Source: Thermohalobaculum sp951813525 (GTDB taxonomy: Bacteria > Pseudomonadota > Alphaproteobacteria > Rhodobacterales > Rhodobacteraceae). From it: a stretch of DNA of 64,000 nt. The notes under the pieces are model-generated. The model was not told where the DNA came from, did no database searches, and worked only from the letters and a program-made list of their open reading frames with translations. The position numbers and the translations under genes are program-made. The stretch lies in the NCBI GenBank assembly GCA_951813525.2, contig CATOTJ020000002.1, positions 930,001 to 994,000 on the forward strand, given 5' to 3'. Positions 1-8,002 of the stretch are shown here, in pieces (position 1 is the first letter of the stretch; the number at the start of each line of letters is the position of its first letter).

Positions 1-73
1 GCGACTTGCCTTTTACTGCCCGCCAAGGCAATGAGCGCCAGCCCACAATGGGATAATTTCGCGGGAGAACAAC

Positions 74-751
74 GTGGACGAACGGCCCAAAAGGCTGGTG
101 ATTTTTGACGTCGATGGCACTCTGGTGGACAGTCAGGATGCCATTGTCGCGGCGATGTCCGAGGCCTTTCAAGAACAAGGTCTGCCTCTTCCAGCGCGGG
201 CAGAGATGCTGTCAATCGTTGGTCTGTCCCTGCCCGAGGCTTTCCGGACTTTGGTGCCAGAGGCGGGCCCGCATCAGATCGAGCGACTGACAACGGGTTA
301 CAAGGCAGGCTTTGTCCGGTTGCGTCAGCGCGGTGCCGCAGAAGCGGCGGCGCCGATGTTCGATGGTGCGCGCGATCTGATAATGGATCTGAGGGGTCAG
401 GGATATGCGCTGGGCGTCGCGACCGGTAAGGCAAGGCGTGGTGTTGATCACTTTGTAGAGACGCACGGCTTGGAGGGGTGTTTCTCGGCCATCCAAACCG
501 CGGATGATGCGCCCTCCAAACCTCATCCGGGGATGGTTCTGAATTGCCTTGAACTGGCAGGGATTGACGCCCGGAATGCCGTTATTGTCGGCGATACCGA
601 GTTTGATATGGCGATGGGCGCCGCAGCCGGTGTCAGGTGCATCGGTGTGGGTTGGGGGTATCACCCGATCGAGCGTGTTCAGCGTGGCGGTGCACAGCAG
701 ATAGCCCATGATATCGCCGACCTCTCGGCGATAATCGCGAGAATCTGGTGA
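74..751 (+). CDS. HAD-superfamily hydrolase (phosphoglycolate phosphatase-like)
   Basis: This is a cytosolic phosphatase of the haloacid dehalogenase superfamily, 225 aa. Motif I is DVDGT with the nucleophile Asp12 and acid/base Asp14, motif II lies near ATGK (116-119), the motif III lysine is in SKPHP (148-152), and motif IV is GDTEFD (173-178). A helical cap lies between residues 20 and 95. The start is GTG, preceded by GGGAGA. The next gene begins four bases after the stop, so the two are probably cotranscribed. The family dephosphorylates small phosphorylated metabolites; the substrate cannot be read from the sequence. Confidence 0.9.
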   Translation: MDERPKRLVIFDVDGTLVDSQDAIVAAMSEAFQEQGLPLPARAEMLSIVGLSLPEAFRTLVPEAGPHQIERLTTGYKAGFVRLRQRGAAEAAAPMFDGARDLIMDLRGQGYALGVATGKARRGVDHFVETHGLEGCFSAIQTADDAPSKPHPGMVLNCLELAGIDARNAVIVGDTEFDMAMGAAAGVRCIGVGWGYHPIERVQRGGAQQIAHDIADLSAIIARIW

Positions 752-755
752 GACG

Positions 756-1463
756 ATGAAACGGTTCTGGAAAGCTGCATCGATCGAACGGACCGAGGAA
801 GGCTGGGGGGTCCTTCTGGACAAGCATCCGGTAATGACGCCGGCCCGGCGGCGCGTTGTCGTTCCGGCGCAGGCGATGGCCGACATGATCGCTGAAGAGT
901 GGTCAAAGCAAGACGACGTCGTCCGTCCGCAAGAGATGCCGATGACCCGTACGGCGGCGACCTGCCTTGACCGGGTTGCGCCGCATATTGAAGGGATTTG
1001 CGAGACGATTGCCGAATACGGCGGGAGCGATCTCTTATGTTATCGCGCCGAGCATCCGGCAGCCCTGATATTGTGGCAGGAACAAAGTTGGGACCCGGTC
1101 CTAAAGTGGGCCGCGGATGTCTTGGGCGCGCAATTGAGCACAGGCCAAGGGATCATTCATGTGGCACAGCCGCCAAAGGCTTTGACGCGGCTATCCGATC
1201 AGGTCGGTTCCATGGATGCGTGGGAACTGACAGCGGTCGCGGACCTTACGCAGATCTCTGGATCTCTCGTGCTGGCACTGGCTGTTTTTCATCGGCATTT
1301 GACCGGCGAAGATGCGCTGACGCTATCTCGTATCGATGAGGATTGGAATATCCAGGAGTGGGGTGAGGACGCCGATGCGGCGGCATTGGCGGTCCGGCGG
1401 AAATCTGATTTTCTGCACGCGGTTGCAGTCCTTGAAATGTTGCAGGATCGCTCGGCGGCGTAG
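756..1463 (+). CDS. ATP12-family F1-ATPase assembly chaperone
   Basis: This 235-aa protein matches the ATP12 chaperone family, which binds the F1 alpha subunit during ATP synthase assembly in mitochondria and alphaproteobacteria. The typical opening (FWK followed by a short strand and an LDxxPVxTPxRRxxVVP-like stretch) is present in residues 4-42, as is the conserved E-W-Q/K-D and P-R-x-x-M-P-M-T-R-T-A-type segment around residues 48-70. It directly follows the HAD phosphatase, a common alphaproteobacterial arrangement. No membrane segment or signal peptide is visible. Confidence 0.9.
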   Translation: MKRFWKAASIERTEEGWGVLLDKHPVMTPARRRVVVPAQAMADMIAEEWSKQDDVVRPQEMPMTRTAATCLDRVAPHIEGICETIAEYGGSDLLCYRAEHPAALILWQEQSWDPVLKWAADVLGAQLSTGQGIIHVAQPPKALTRLSDQVGSMDAWELTAVADLTQISGSLVLALAVFHRHLTGEDALTLSRIDEDWNIQEWGEDADAAALAVRRKSDFLHAVAVLEMLQDRSAA

Positions 1464-1495
1464 TTTTGTGCAAGCCGCCGAGCAGCATATCGCCC

Positions 1496-2032
1496 TCAGC
1501 TGGTCATGCCCCATTTCACCCGCGACCAGGCGCGTTCGTGGAAGAAATAGAGGACGAGTTTGGTCAGAACCTCGAACCCGCCGATCGAGATTGCAGTTCC
1601 GATATTGCCCGTGAAGACCAGTGCCAGGAGCATGGTGTCGACGCTGGCTGTAACGCGCCAAGTTGCCGTTTTCACGCCGGACCTGGCCGTCGAAGATTTA
1701 CGCTGGCCGTCCTCCTCCGTCGAAACACCCCAACCAAGCCTGGCCCAGATCCGCTCGTGCACGAAGTAGAGAACCATCTTCGTCGCGACTTCAGCCAGCG
1801 CAATATAAGTCGCCGTCTTTGCGTTCTCGGCGTGCGAGCCTTCGGTGAGCCCGAGCAGCGGGCCAAGGAAGGTGAGGATCACGAAAGATAGCAGAAGAGT
1901 ATCGAGAGTGCCGACAACCCGCCAAGAGATGGCCTTAGCAATCGATCGTTTTACACTGACTTCCGGGTGCGTTTCGGACGCACCGACGACTTCGGGCCCA
2001 AAATATGGGTGGTTGGGACTTTCGCGTACCAA
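1496..2032 (-). CDS. Tandem DUF2061 membrane protein
   Basis: A 178-aa membrane protein built from two copies of the DUF2061 unit. Copy 1 starts near residue 28 (K-S/A-I-S-W-R-V-V-G-T-x-D-T) and ends in the VLYFVHERIWARLGWG segment. Copy 2 starts near residue 118 (K-T-A-T-W-R-V-T-A-S-V-D-T) and ends in the matching VLYFFHERAWSRVKWG segment. Each copy has two hydrophobic helices, so four membrane spans are likely. The start is TTG with an excellent GGAGG six bases upstream. The function of the family is unknown. The gene converges with the ATP12 gene. Confidence 0.85.
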   Translation of the reverse strand: MVRESPNHPYFGPEVVGASETHPEVSVKRSIAKAISWRVVGTLDTLLLSFVILTFLGPLLGLTEGSHAENAKTATYIALAEVATKMVLYFVHERIWARLGWGVSTEEDGQRKSSTARSGVKTATWRVTASVDTMLLALVFTGNIGTAISIGGFEVLTKLVLYFFHERAWSRVKWGMTS

Positions 2033-2080
2033 GTTGAACCTCCGTATCCGCTCGCATCACGACAACCGAAGTGCGGTCAG

Positions 2081-2488
2081 TCACAATCGCCAGTCGTCGA
2101 TGGCAGCGATTTCATCATCGGTAAAGCCAAAATGATGCGCTATTTCGTGGACCAGGACATGGGTAATCAGTTTGTCCAAGTCGACATCACCGCGCTGTGA
2201 CCATTCATTTATGATGGCGCGGCGATAAAGCCAGACGGTTGCAGGGACGCTGGGCAAGTCTGAACTGGATTGCATGGGCAGCGTCACACCCTCGTAAAGT
2301 CCTGTGAGTTCGTAAGGGTTATCGATGCCCAGTTCCGCCAAGACTTCCGGCGCTGCCAGATCGGCGACACGAACGACCAATCGCCCTAAACGTGTGGCGA
2401 ATGGCGCGGGTAGCTCCCGCAACGTTGCGTGGGCCATGTCTTCGAATTCATCGAGTGACGGGGCGATATTTGGGTGTTTGACCACCAT
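2081..2488 (-). CDS. Zincin-like metallopeptidase family protein (HExxH)
   Basis: A small cytosolic protein of the minimal zinc metallopeptidase family (zincin_1, PF06262 type). The HEIAHHFG zinc-binding motif lies near the C-terminus and is followed by the TDDEI motif typical of the family. About 135 aa from the ATG at 2488. An in-frame reading extends to 2614, but the extra 42 residues are polar and low in family-like features, so the shorter start is preferred with moderate certainty. The physiological substrate of the family is not established. It ends just downstream of the DUF2061 gene start. Confidence 0.8.
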   Translation of the reverse strand: MVVKHPNIAPSLDEFEDMAHATLRELPAPFATRLGRLVVRVADLAAPEVLAELGIDNPYELTGLYEGVTLPMQSSSDLPSVPATVWLYRRAIINEWSQRGDVDLDKLITHVLVHEIAHHFGFTDDEIAAIDDWRL

Positions 2489-2700
2489 CTGGATCTGGGC
2501 GTTTTGAGCGTGCCGGTCAAGCGTGCGGTCATTGCCGTCGACGCCATGGTCAATTCGTACCCTCGGCGCCTTCGCAATGAAGATTGAGTGAGTGTCACAA
2601 GTGCGACCTTTCAAGCCGTGCCGGAAGTGGAAGAAGACGCTTGACGCCGTTCTGACGCTCGCCTAGATAGCCATTCTCGGTCGTCATTGACGGCGGATGC

Positions 2701-2777
2701 GCGGTTGTAGCTCAGTCGGTTAGAGTACCGGCCTGTCACGCCGGGGGTCGCGGGTTCGAGTCCCGTCAACCGCGCCA
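2701..2777 (+). tRNA. tRNA-Asp (anticodon GTC)
   Basis: A 77-nt cloverleaf with acceptor stem GCGGTTG / CAACCGC, a D-arm containing AGCTCAGTCGGT, anticodon loop CTGTCAC (anticodon GTC, aspartate), T-arm GGTTCGAGTCC and an encoded CCA end. Its 3' terminal segment is repeated at 14164-14178, which marks this gene as the attachment site of the following genomic island. Confidence 0.97.
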
Positions 2778-2778
2778 C
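2764..2778 (+). repeat. Left attachment repeat (attL, tRNA 3' end)
   Basis: CGTCAACCGCGCCAC, the T-arm/acceptor end of tRNA-Asp plus one base. It is identical to the copy at 14164-14178, exactly 11,400 bp away. Exact tRNA-end duplications like this arise by site-specific integration. Confidence 0.85.
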
Positions 2779-3461
2779 CTATTCCTTCTAAACCATTGAT
2801 AATGCTCAAAAACCTGGAATCAGAGCGAACAGCGTTGGGCCAGTTATTGGGCCATTTGAACGCGGTGCACAGCAGGATTTGGAGGACGTCTTGGTCAGCG
2901 AAGACGATGGCTTAACCACGGCGGCGACACTCAGAAAAGGCCAGATGAAGAAGGACTCGACCAGCGGTCATCCGACATTTTCTGAACTTTCGTCAGTTTC
3001 GACTTGTGATGCAGACAGTCTGAGGTGTGAAAGCAACCATCCTTTGCATGGCGAAAATTTGGTTGGCTTGGGCTCGATCCGGTCACTCGTTGCAGCATGC
3101 ACCAGCGGCGGCAACCGGGACAGAGCTGTCGTTTGACCAAATCACCCTGATGACTGGTCCGCCCTCCGAAGCTGCTGATCGGCCTGCGCGGAGTTTGCGT
3201 AGAATCCTGACGCTCAGCGCGCAGAATTCGCCACCTGGAACCTTCCTTTTGGTCGTTCTCCTGAAAGTACTGATCGGCGAAGCCTGATGAATACTTGCCC
3301 TCTGAGGTCAATGGTTCTTATGGTTATCCGAATTTGAACCGAACATGGCGTCGCTTCGGGAGCCCCAACCGGAGGTGAGCGACGACGTCGATAGCCGTTG
3401 GTTTGCTTTATCGAACGGAACGGATTCTGCTATGCTTGGCGAGAGACGGCGAGGGGCGATC
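2779..3461. other. Island left end without a recognisable gene
   Basis: About 680 bases between the tRNA and the large cyclase gene. It contains the paired TTGGGCCA repeat (2836-2856). A minus-strand open frame at 2931-3311 looks like chance: its composition is unusual, it has no family features, and another frame is open across the same bases. No RNA gene was recognised. The promoter of the cyclase gene should lie at its right end. Confidence 0.5.
2836..2856 (+). repeat. Paired TTGGGCCA repeat, left island end
   Basis: Two TTGGGCCA octamers spaced 13 bp apart (start to start), 72 bp inside attL. A near-identical pair (19 of 21 bases) lies at 14039-14059 just inside attR in the same orientation. 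Matching end-proximal repeats suggest binding sites for the integrase or its directionality factor. Confidence 0.55.
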
Positions 3462-6400
3462 ATGAGTATCGCGAAAGCAATGCGGGACGTGGTCTGGATC
3501 TTGCTGACAGAACAGCGGGCATCCATGGACCGGTTACAACACGAGACCGACCTGCCGGACGCTGCGTTTGGCGCCATGATAGATGAACTCACAAGGGTCA
3601 AAAGATGGGCGGCGGTCAATACCGACGGCGATCTGGTTTGGACGATGGGGACTACTGACGTCGACGCCAAGACTGAGGCCTTCACTCCTCCCTCGGGATT
3701 GCCCGGCGCTTCCCAAAGCCCCACGACAGACGCGGAACGTCGCCAGTTGACTGTCATGTTTTGCGACCTTGAAGGATCGACGGCTCTGTCGGGCGAGTTC
3801 GATCCCGAGGACATGAACGAACTGATCTCCTCATACCAAAATGCGGTAACGCCGATCCTCAAACAATTCGACGGCTTCCTTGCGAAATACATGGGTGACG
3901 GCATCCTAGCTTATTTCGGATACCCAAAGGCGCAAGAGAAAGATCCAGAACGCGCGATCTACGCCGCGCTCGCGATCATCGAGGCGATCCGCGAACTCGA
4001 TGCAATGCATGGGCCGCGTCTCGCAGTGCGCATAGGCATCGCGACCGGAACCGTTATCGTCGGCGAATTAATCGGCGAGGGAGAGGCGCAGGAACGCGCG
4101 GTCGTCGGTGACACGCCAAACCTTGCGGCGCGCCTGCAGGATGTCGCGCCGCCGAATAGTGTCGTGATCAGCAGCGTCACGAGGGACCTGACCGGCCAGG
4201 CATTCGTGATATCGAGTCTCGGGATGCGTCAGCTCAAGGGCATCAGCGCACCGGTGGAAATCTGGCAGGTGCGTGGCGAGCAGGACGACAATTTCTTGGT
4301 CGAGGCCGACACAACGCGCGAGAAACCGGCGCTTGTCGGCCGGCAGGAGGAGGTCGGCCTTCTCATGCGTGTCTGGCAGCAGAGCCGGCAGGGGGCCGGG
4401 CAGGTAGTGTCGATCAGCGGTGAGGCCGGGCTCGGCAAGTCGCGGCTGGTCGAGGCGATCCTGAGTGAGACGGCCGAGGACACCCCCCTCAAGATCACGT
4501 TGAGGTGCTCGCCGCACCATATGAACAGTGGGCTGTTCCCGACGATCTCGCAGATCAAGCGGGTTATCGGCTGGGCGGCGGAGGACACCGAGGAAGAGCG
4601 GGTTGCCAAACTGGAGTCGGTACTCGCAACCTATCAGTTCCCAACCTACGAAACCGTACCGCTGTTTGCATCGTTGCTGTCTCTGTCGCTCGATCCGAAG
4701 AGGCACCCGCCGCTGATTCTAGCGCCGCAGCAACTCCGGCTGAATACGCTCGACGCGGTGCTGGCCTGGCTCTTCGAAGAGGCCGAGCGCAAGCCGACGA
4801 TCGCGATTTGGGAGGATATCCACTGGGCCGACCCCTCGACGCTTGAGTTGCTTGAGATGATGATCGAGCAATGCCCAACGGCACCGATCCTGAACATCTT
4901 GACGTTCCGCCCGGAGTTCGTGGCTGGATGGCCACAGCGGGCGCATATCTTGCCGATCACACTCAACCGTCTTGAGCGACCCGAGACCGAAAAACTAATC
5001 TTGCAGGCCTGCGAGGGCAAGAGCCTGCCGCGGGAAGTGGTCGATCACATTGCCGAACGTAGCGACGGAGTTCCTCTCTTTATCAACGAGTTGACTTCGG
5101 GGATCCTCACCTCGGACGCACTCAAACAGACGCCGGACGGCTATGAATTGGCAGGGCCGCTTGAGAGCCTTTCGATCCCAGCGACGCTGCAGGATTCATT
5201 GTTGGCGCGCCTGGACAGGGCACCGAACATTCGCGAGGTGGCGCAACTCGGGGCCGTATTCGGACGTGAGTTTGCCTACGAGTCGGTGCAGGCGATAGGT
5301 GCGTTCGGCGAAGCCGCGCTTCGCGACGGCCTCGACCGGCTCGTCGAGGATGAACTGCTCTACAAGCGAGGCCGCCTGCCGCGCACCAAGTACATGTTTA
5401 AGCATGCCCTCATTCAGGATGCGGCCTACCGATCCCTGCTGAAGCGCACGCGCCAGCGTTATCATGCCGCGGTCGCAAAGCTGTTGCAGGATCAGTATTC
5501 GGACGCTGCGGAAACGCAGCCTGAAATTCTTGCGCATCATTTCACTGAAGCAGGGAAAGTCGAGACCGCGTTGCACTACTGGCTCAAGGCCGGTCAGAAC
5601 GCGCTCGGACGCTCGGAGAACTTCGAGGCGATCGGGCATCTTAATAAGGGGCTGGCGCTCTTACCGGGCGGAGGTGAGTTCGCGGACCGGGAACTGGCCA
5701 TGCTCCGGCCGCTGGCGACCGCCTACATGGCAGCGAAGGGCTACGCGGCTCCAGAAACCGTCGAAACCTTCGAGCGCGCCCGGCAGCTTTGTTCGGTCGT
5801 AAAGGACGAGAGCGTCTTTCCAGTGATGTTCGGCGTCTGGCTGGCCGCGCTCGTCGGCGGCCAGTTCGCGCGGGCGACGGAGATGACCGTCGATATGCAC
5901 CACCTGGTAGAGACGGCGACCGATCCCTATGCGCGCTACGCAGCTCACGCCATGTCAGCCCATACCTATTTGCACATCGGCGATCAGGTAAAGGCCCAGA
6001 AACGCTACCTGAAGACGCTTGAGATCGGCCAGTCTCTGGATCCGACCGGGAAGAACGCGAAGACGCTGCTCTATGGCCTGGATCTCGAAGTGAGTATCTA
6101 TGGCTACAGCGCTTGGACCGAATGGCTGCTCGGATTTCCGGACACGGCGCTCGATCGGCGCAGGCTCGCGTTGCAGTCGCTCGAGAAATCCAATCACAGC
6201 CTGTCGCAGGCTCGCGCTCTTTATTGGTGTGCTGTCGTGGATCAGATGCGGGGTGATTACCGGGCGGCAAGAAAAATGGCTGACCAGGCGATCGATCGGG
6301 CCCGTCCTCACGGTCTGACGATGGTGGAAACGGCCTGCCGAGTAATGAATGCGTCGGCATGTGCGGATCTCGGAGAGGGCGGCAGTGCGGACGAGCTTGG

Positions 6401-6842
6401 CGCGGCGCTCAATGACTATATGGCGTCTAGTGCCCGATTCCAGACGAGTTACCTCAGAACGCTTCACGCAAGGTTGCTGGCCAAGGAGGGCAGGTTCGAT
6501 GATGGCCTCGACGTGCTGCATAGGAATTGGCAAATGATTCGGGAAACAGGTGAGGAATACTTTCTGCCCGAAGTCTTGCGCCTCCGCGGTGAGCTACTGC
6601 TCGCCAAGGACGAGAAGTCGGAAGAAGCGCCATCGCTGTTCCGCGAGGCGATCGATCTGGCCGCGGCTGCTCAGGTCAGATCACTTGAATTGCGCGCCGC
6701 CACGAGCCTTGCCAAATGGCATTCAAATAATGGCAACGTTGAGGAGGGTAAGGCGGCGCTTGCACCCTGCCTTTCGTGGTTCACCGAAGGGTTCGAGACG
6801 CGTGACTTCAAGGATGCACAAGCGTTACTCGCTAACCTCTGA
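3462..6842 (+). CDS. Class III nucleotide cyclase / P-loop ATPase / TPR-like signalling protein
   Basis: A 1126-aa cytosolic protein. Residues 1-60 form a small helical, possibly winged-helix, head. Residues 95-275 are a class III cyclase domain with metal ligands in FCDLEGS (Asp102) and MGDG (Asp146), a lysine before MGDG, and the GDTPNLAARL segment that supplies the substrate-selecting Asp/Thr and the catalytic Asn and Arg. The full catalytic set argues for an active adenylate cyclase. A P-loop (GEAGLGKS) near residue 320 opens an AAA/STAND-like ATPase with IWEDIHWADPSTLELL as the Walker B region. The last 400 residues are alpha-helical and TPR-like. The start at 3462 has GAGGGG upstream; in-frame codons at 3345 and 3432 lack one. 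This is the principal intact cargo of the island. The ligand that triggers it is unknown. Confidence 0.85.
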   Translation: MSIAKAMRDVVWILLTEQRASMDRLQHETDLPDAAFGAMIDELTRVKRWAAVNTDGDLVWTMGTTDVDAKTEAFTPPSGLPGASQSPTTDAERRQLTVMFCDLEGSTALSGEFDPEDMNELISSYQNAVTPILKQFDGFLAKYMGDGILAYFGYPKAQEKDPERAIYAALAIIEAIRELDAMHGPRLAVRIGIATGTVIVGELIGEGEAQERAVVGDTPNLAARLQDVAPPNSVVISSVTRDLTGQAFVISSLGMRQLKGISAPVEIWQVRGEQDDNFLVEADTTREKPALVGRQEEVGLLMRVWQQSRQGAGQVVSISGEAGLGKSRLVEAILSETAEDTPLKITLRCSPHHMNSGLFPTISQIKRVIGWAAEDTEEERVAKLESVLATYQFPTYETVPLFASLLSLSLDPKRHPPLILAPQQLRLNTLDAVLAWLFEEAERKPTIAIWEDIHWADPSTLELLEMMIEQCPTAPILNILTFRPEFVAGWPQRAHILPITLNRLERPETEKLILQACEGKSLPREVVDHIAERSDGVPLFINELTSGILTSDALKQTPDGYELAGPLESLSIPATLQDSLLARLDRAPNIREVAQLGAVFGREFAYESVQAIGAFGEAALRDGLDRLVEDELLYKRGRLPRTKYMFKHALIQDAAYRSLLKRTRQRYHAAVAKLLQDQYSDAAETQPEILAHHFTEAGKVETALHYWLKAGQNALGRSENFEAIGHLNKGLALLPGGGEFADRELAMLRPLATAYMAAKGYAAPETVETFERARQLCSVVKDESVFPVMFGVWLAALVGGQFARATEMTVDMHHLVETATDPYARYAAHAMSAHTYLHIGDQVKAQKRYLKTLEIGQSLDPTGKNAKTLLYGLDLEVSIYGYSAWTEWLLGFPDTALDRRRLALQSLEKSNHSLSQARALYWCAVVDQMRGDYRAARKMADQAIDRARPHGLTMVETACRVMNASACADLGEGGSADELGAALNDYMASSARFQTSYLRTLHARLLAKEGRFDDGLDVLHRNWQMIRETGEEYFLPEVLRLRGELLLAKDEKSEEAPSLFREAIDLAAAAQVRSLELRAATSLAKWHSNNGNVEEGKAALAPCLSWFTEGFETRDFKDAQALLANL

Positions 6843-7160
6843 CTATTTCAATGATGTCCTGAGACCCGACTTCCCTCCAGCCATTGGGAGAATCCGTGGG
6901 TTTTACGGTTGCGTCCCCGTTTCCCGCCATTCGCTGCACCTGCGAAACTGCAAGCTTGGCGTGAGTCGGCTGGCGGGGACGAAGTTGCCGTTGGTTGTCT
7001 CAACCCGAATGGCCGCTATAGGGTAAGCAGTCAAAAACGGTGGTTAAAGTGCGTCATTTGCACAACAACCTTGGCGGGAAACAGGCTAGTTTCGCCCATT
7101 CAATACAATCCATTGCAACGTGCCTTAGTTGATCTCAATTTGGATCTTACCAGACGCACC
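6843..7160. other. Intergenic stretch before IS66
   Basis: About 320 bases between the cyclase gene and the IS66 left end. No reading frame with family features, no RNA gene and no convincing terminator were seen. It may include remains of the sequence the IS inserted into. Confidence 0.4.
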
Positions 7161-7225
7161 GTAACCGTCCGGCGTCCCCGCTCTGACGCGTCGCGCTAAT
7201 GGGAGATAATGTCCATTAGGAACAA

Positions 7226-7597
7226 GTGGACATTAGCGGGTCTCGAATGGCGAAGCGACGGCGGCGCAGGAACTGGAGCGACGATGAGAAGCGGATGATC
7301 TGCGCGCAAACGCGGTTTCCGGGTGTCTCGGTCAGTCAGGTCGCTCGGCGTTACGATGTGAATGCCAATCAGGTTTTCAACTGGCTGAAAGATCCCCAGT
7401 TTGCAGCGTCGCCGAAAGTCGATGATGTTGCCCGGTTCTTGCCTGTCGAGGTTGTCGAGCCTGTTCAGCCGCCACCGTCGTCCGGCGCCGCATGCCGTGA
7501 GATGCTGATCGAACTGGTGAGTGGCCACCGGCTGACGATCAGCGGCTCCTATGATCCCACCGCTCTGGCTGCATTGATCCGGAAGCTGTCCGCGTGA
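7226..7597 (+). CDS. tnpA: IS66 accessory protein TnpA
   Basis: A 123-aa IS66 TnpA protein. A helix-turn-helix of the transposase_8 type spans about residues 18-60 (NWSDDEKRMI to NQVFNWLKD), following a run of basic residues. It is needed with TnpB for IS66 transposition. The start is GTG with AGGA just upstream; an ATG at 7247 is an alternative. Its stop overlaps the GTG of tnpB (GTGA), so translation is probably coupled. Confidence 0.88.
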   Translation: MDISGSRMAKRRRRRNWSDDEKRMICAQTRFPGVSVSQVARRYDVNANQVFNWLKDPQFAASPKVDDVARFLPVEVVEPVQPPPSSGAACREMLIELVSGHRLTISGSYDPTALAALIRKLSA

Positions 7598-7965
7598 TCC
7601 CGGTACCGGCGCAAACGAAGGTCTGGCTCTCTGCCGGTGTCACGGACATGCGCAAAGGGTTCAACGGACTGTCGGCGCTGGCCGAGAATGTTTTGGCGGA
7701 AGATCCGTTCTCCGGGCATCTGTTTGTGTTCCGGGGCAGGCGCGGTGATCTGATTAAAGTCATTTGGTGGGACGGTCAGGGCGGATGCCTGTTTTCCAAG
7801 CGCCTGGAAAAAGGCCGCTTCGTGTGGCCCTCACCGGCAGATGGGAAGGTATCGGTCACGTCAGCACAGTTGGCGATGCTGCTGGAAGGCATCGACTGGC
7901 GCATGCCCAAGCGAACCTGGAGGCCGTTGACGACAGGCATTTTATCAACAAATCCAGCGCCATAG
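7594..7965 (+). CDS. tnpB: IS66 accessory protein TnpB
   Basis: A 123-aa member of the IS66 Orf2/TnpB family. It has the characteristic opening VWLSAGVTDMRKGFNGL and the central FVFRGRRGDLIKV-x-WWDGQG segment. It overlaps tnpA by four bases. The C-terminal LLEGIDWRMP segment is also typical. It is an accessory protein required for transposition; its biochemical role is not known. Confidence 0.9.
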   Translation: MIPVPAQTKVWLSAGVTDMRKGFNGLSALAENVLAEDPFSGHLFVFRGRRGDLIKVIWWDGQGGCLFSKRLEKGRFVWPSPADGKVSVTSAQLAMLLEGIDWRMPKRTWRPLTTGILSTNPAP

Positions 7966-8002
7966 GATTCACATTGGCATCCGGGCGCGGTATAAGCCCG
8001 CC

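Noticed and set aside
1..73. Possible end of an upstream gene
   Set aside because: Several short frames end here, but too little sequence remains to identify any product.
212..886. Long minus-strand frame over the HAD gene
   Set aside because: It mirrors the codon pattern of the real plus-strand genes and has no family features.
2931..3311. Minus-strand 126-codon frame on the island left end
   Set aside because: Odd composition, no ribosome site, no family features, and other frames open on the same bases.
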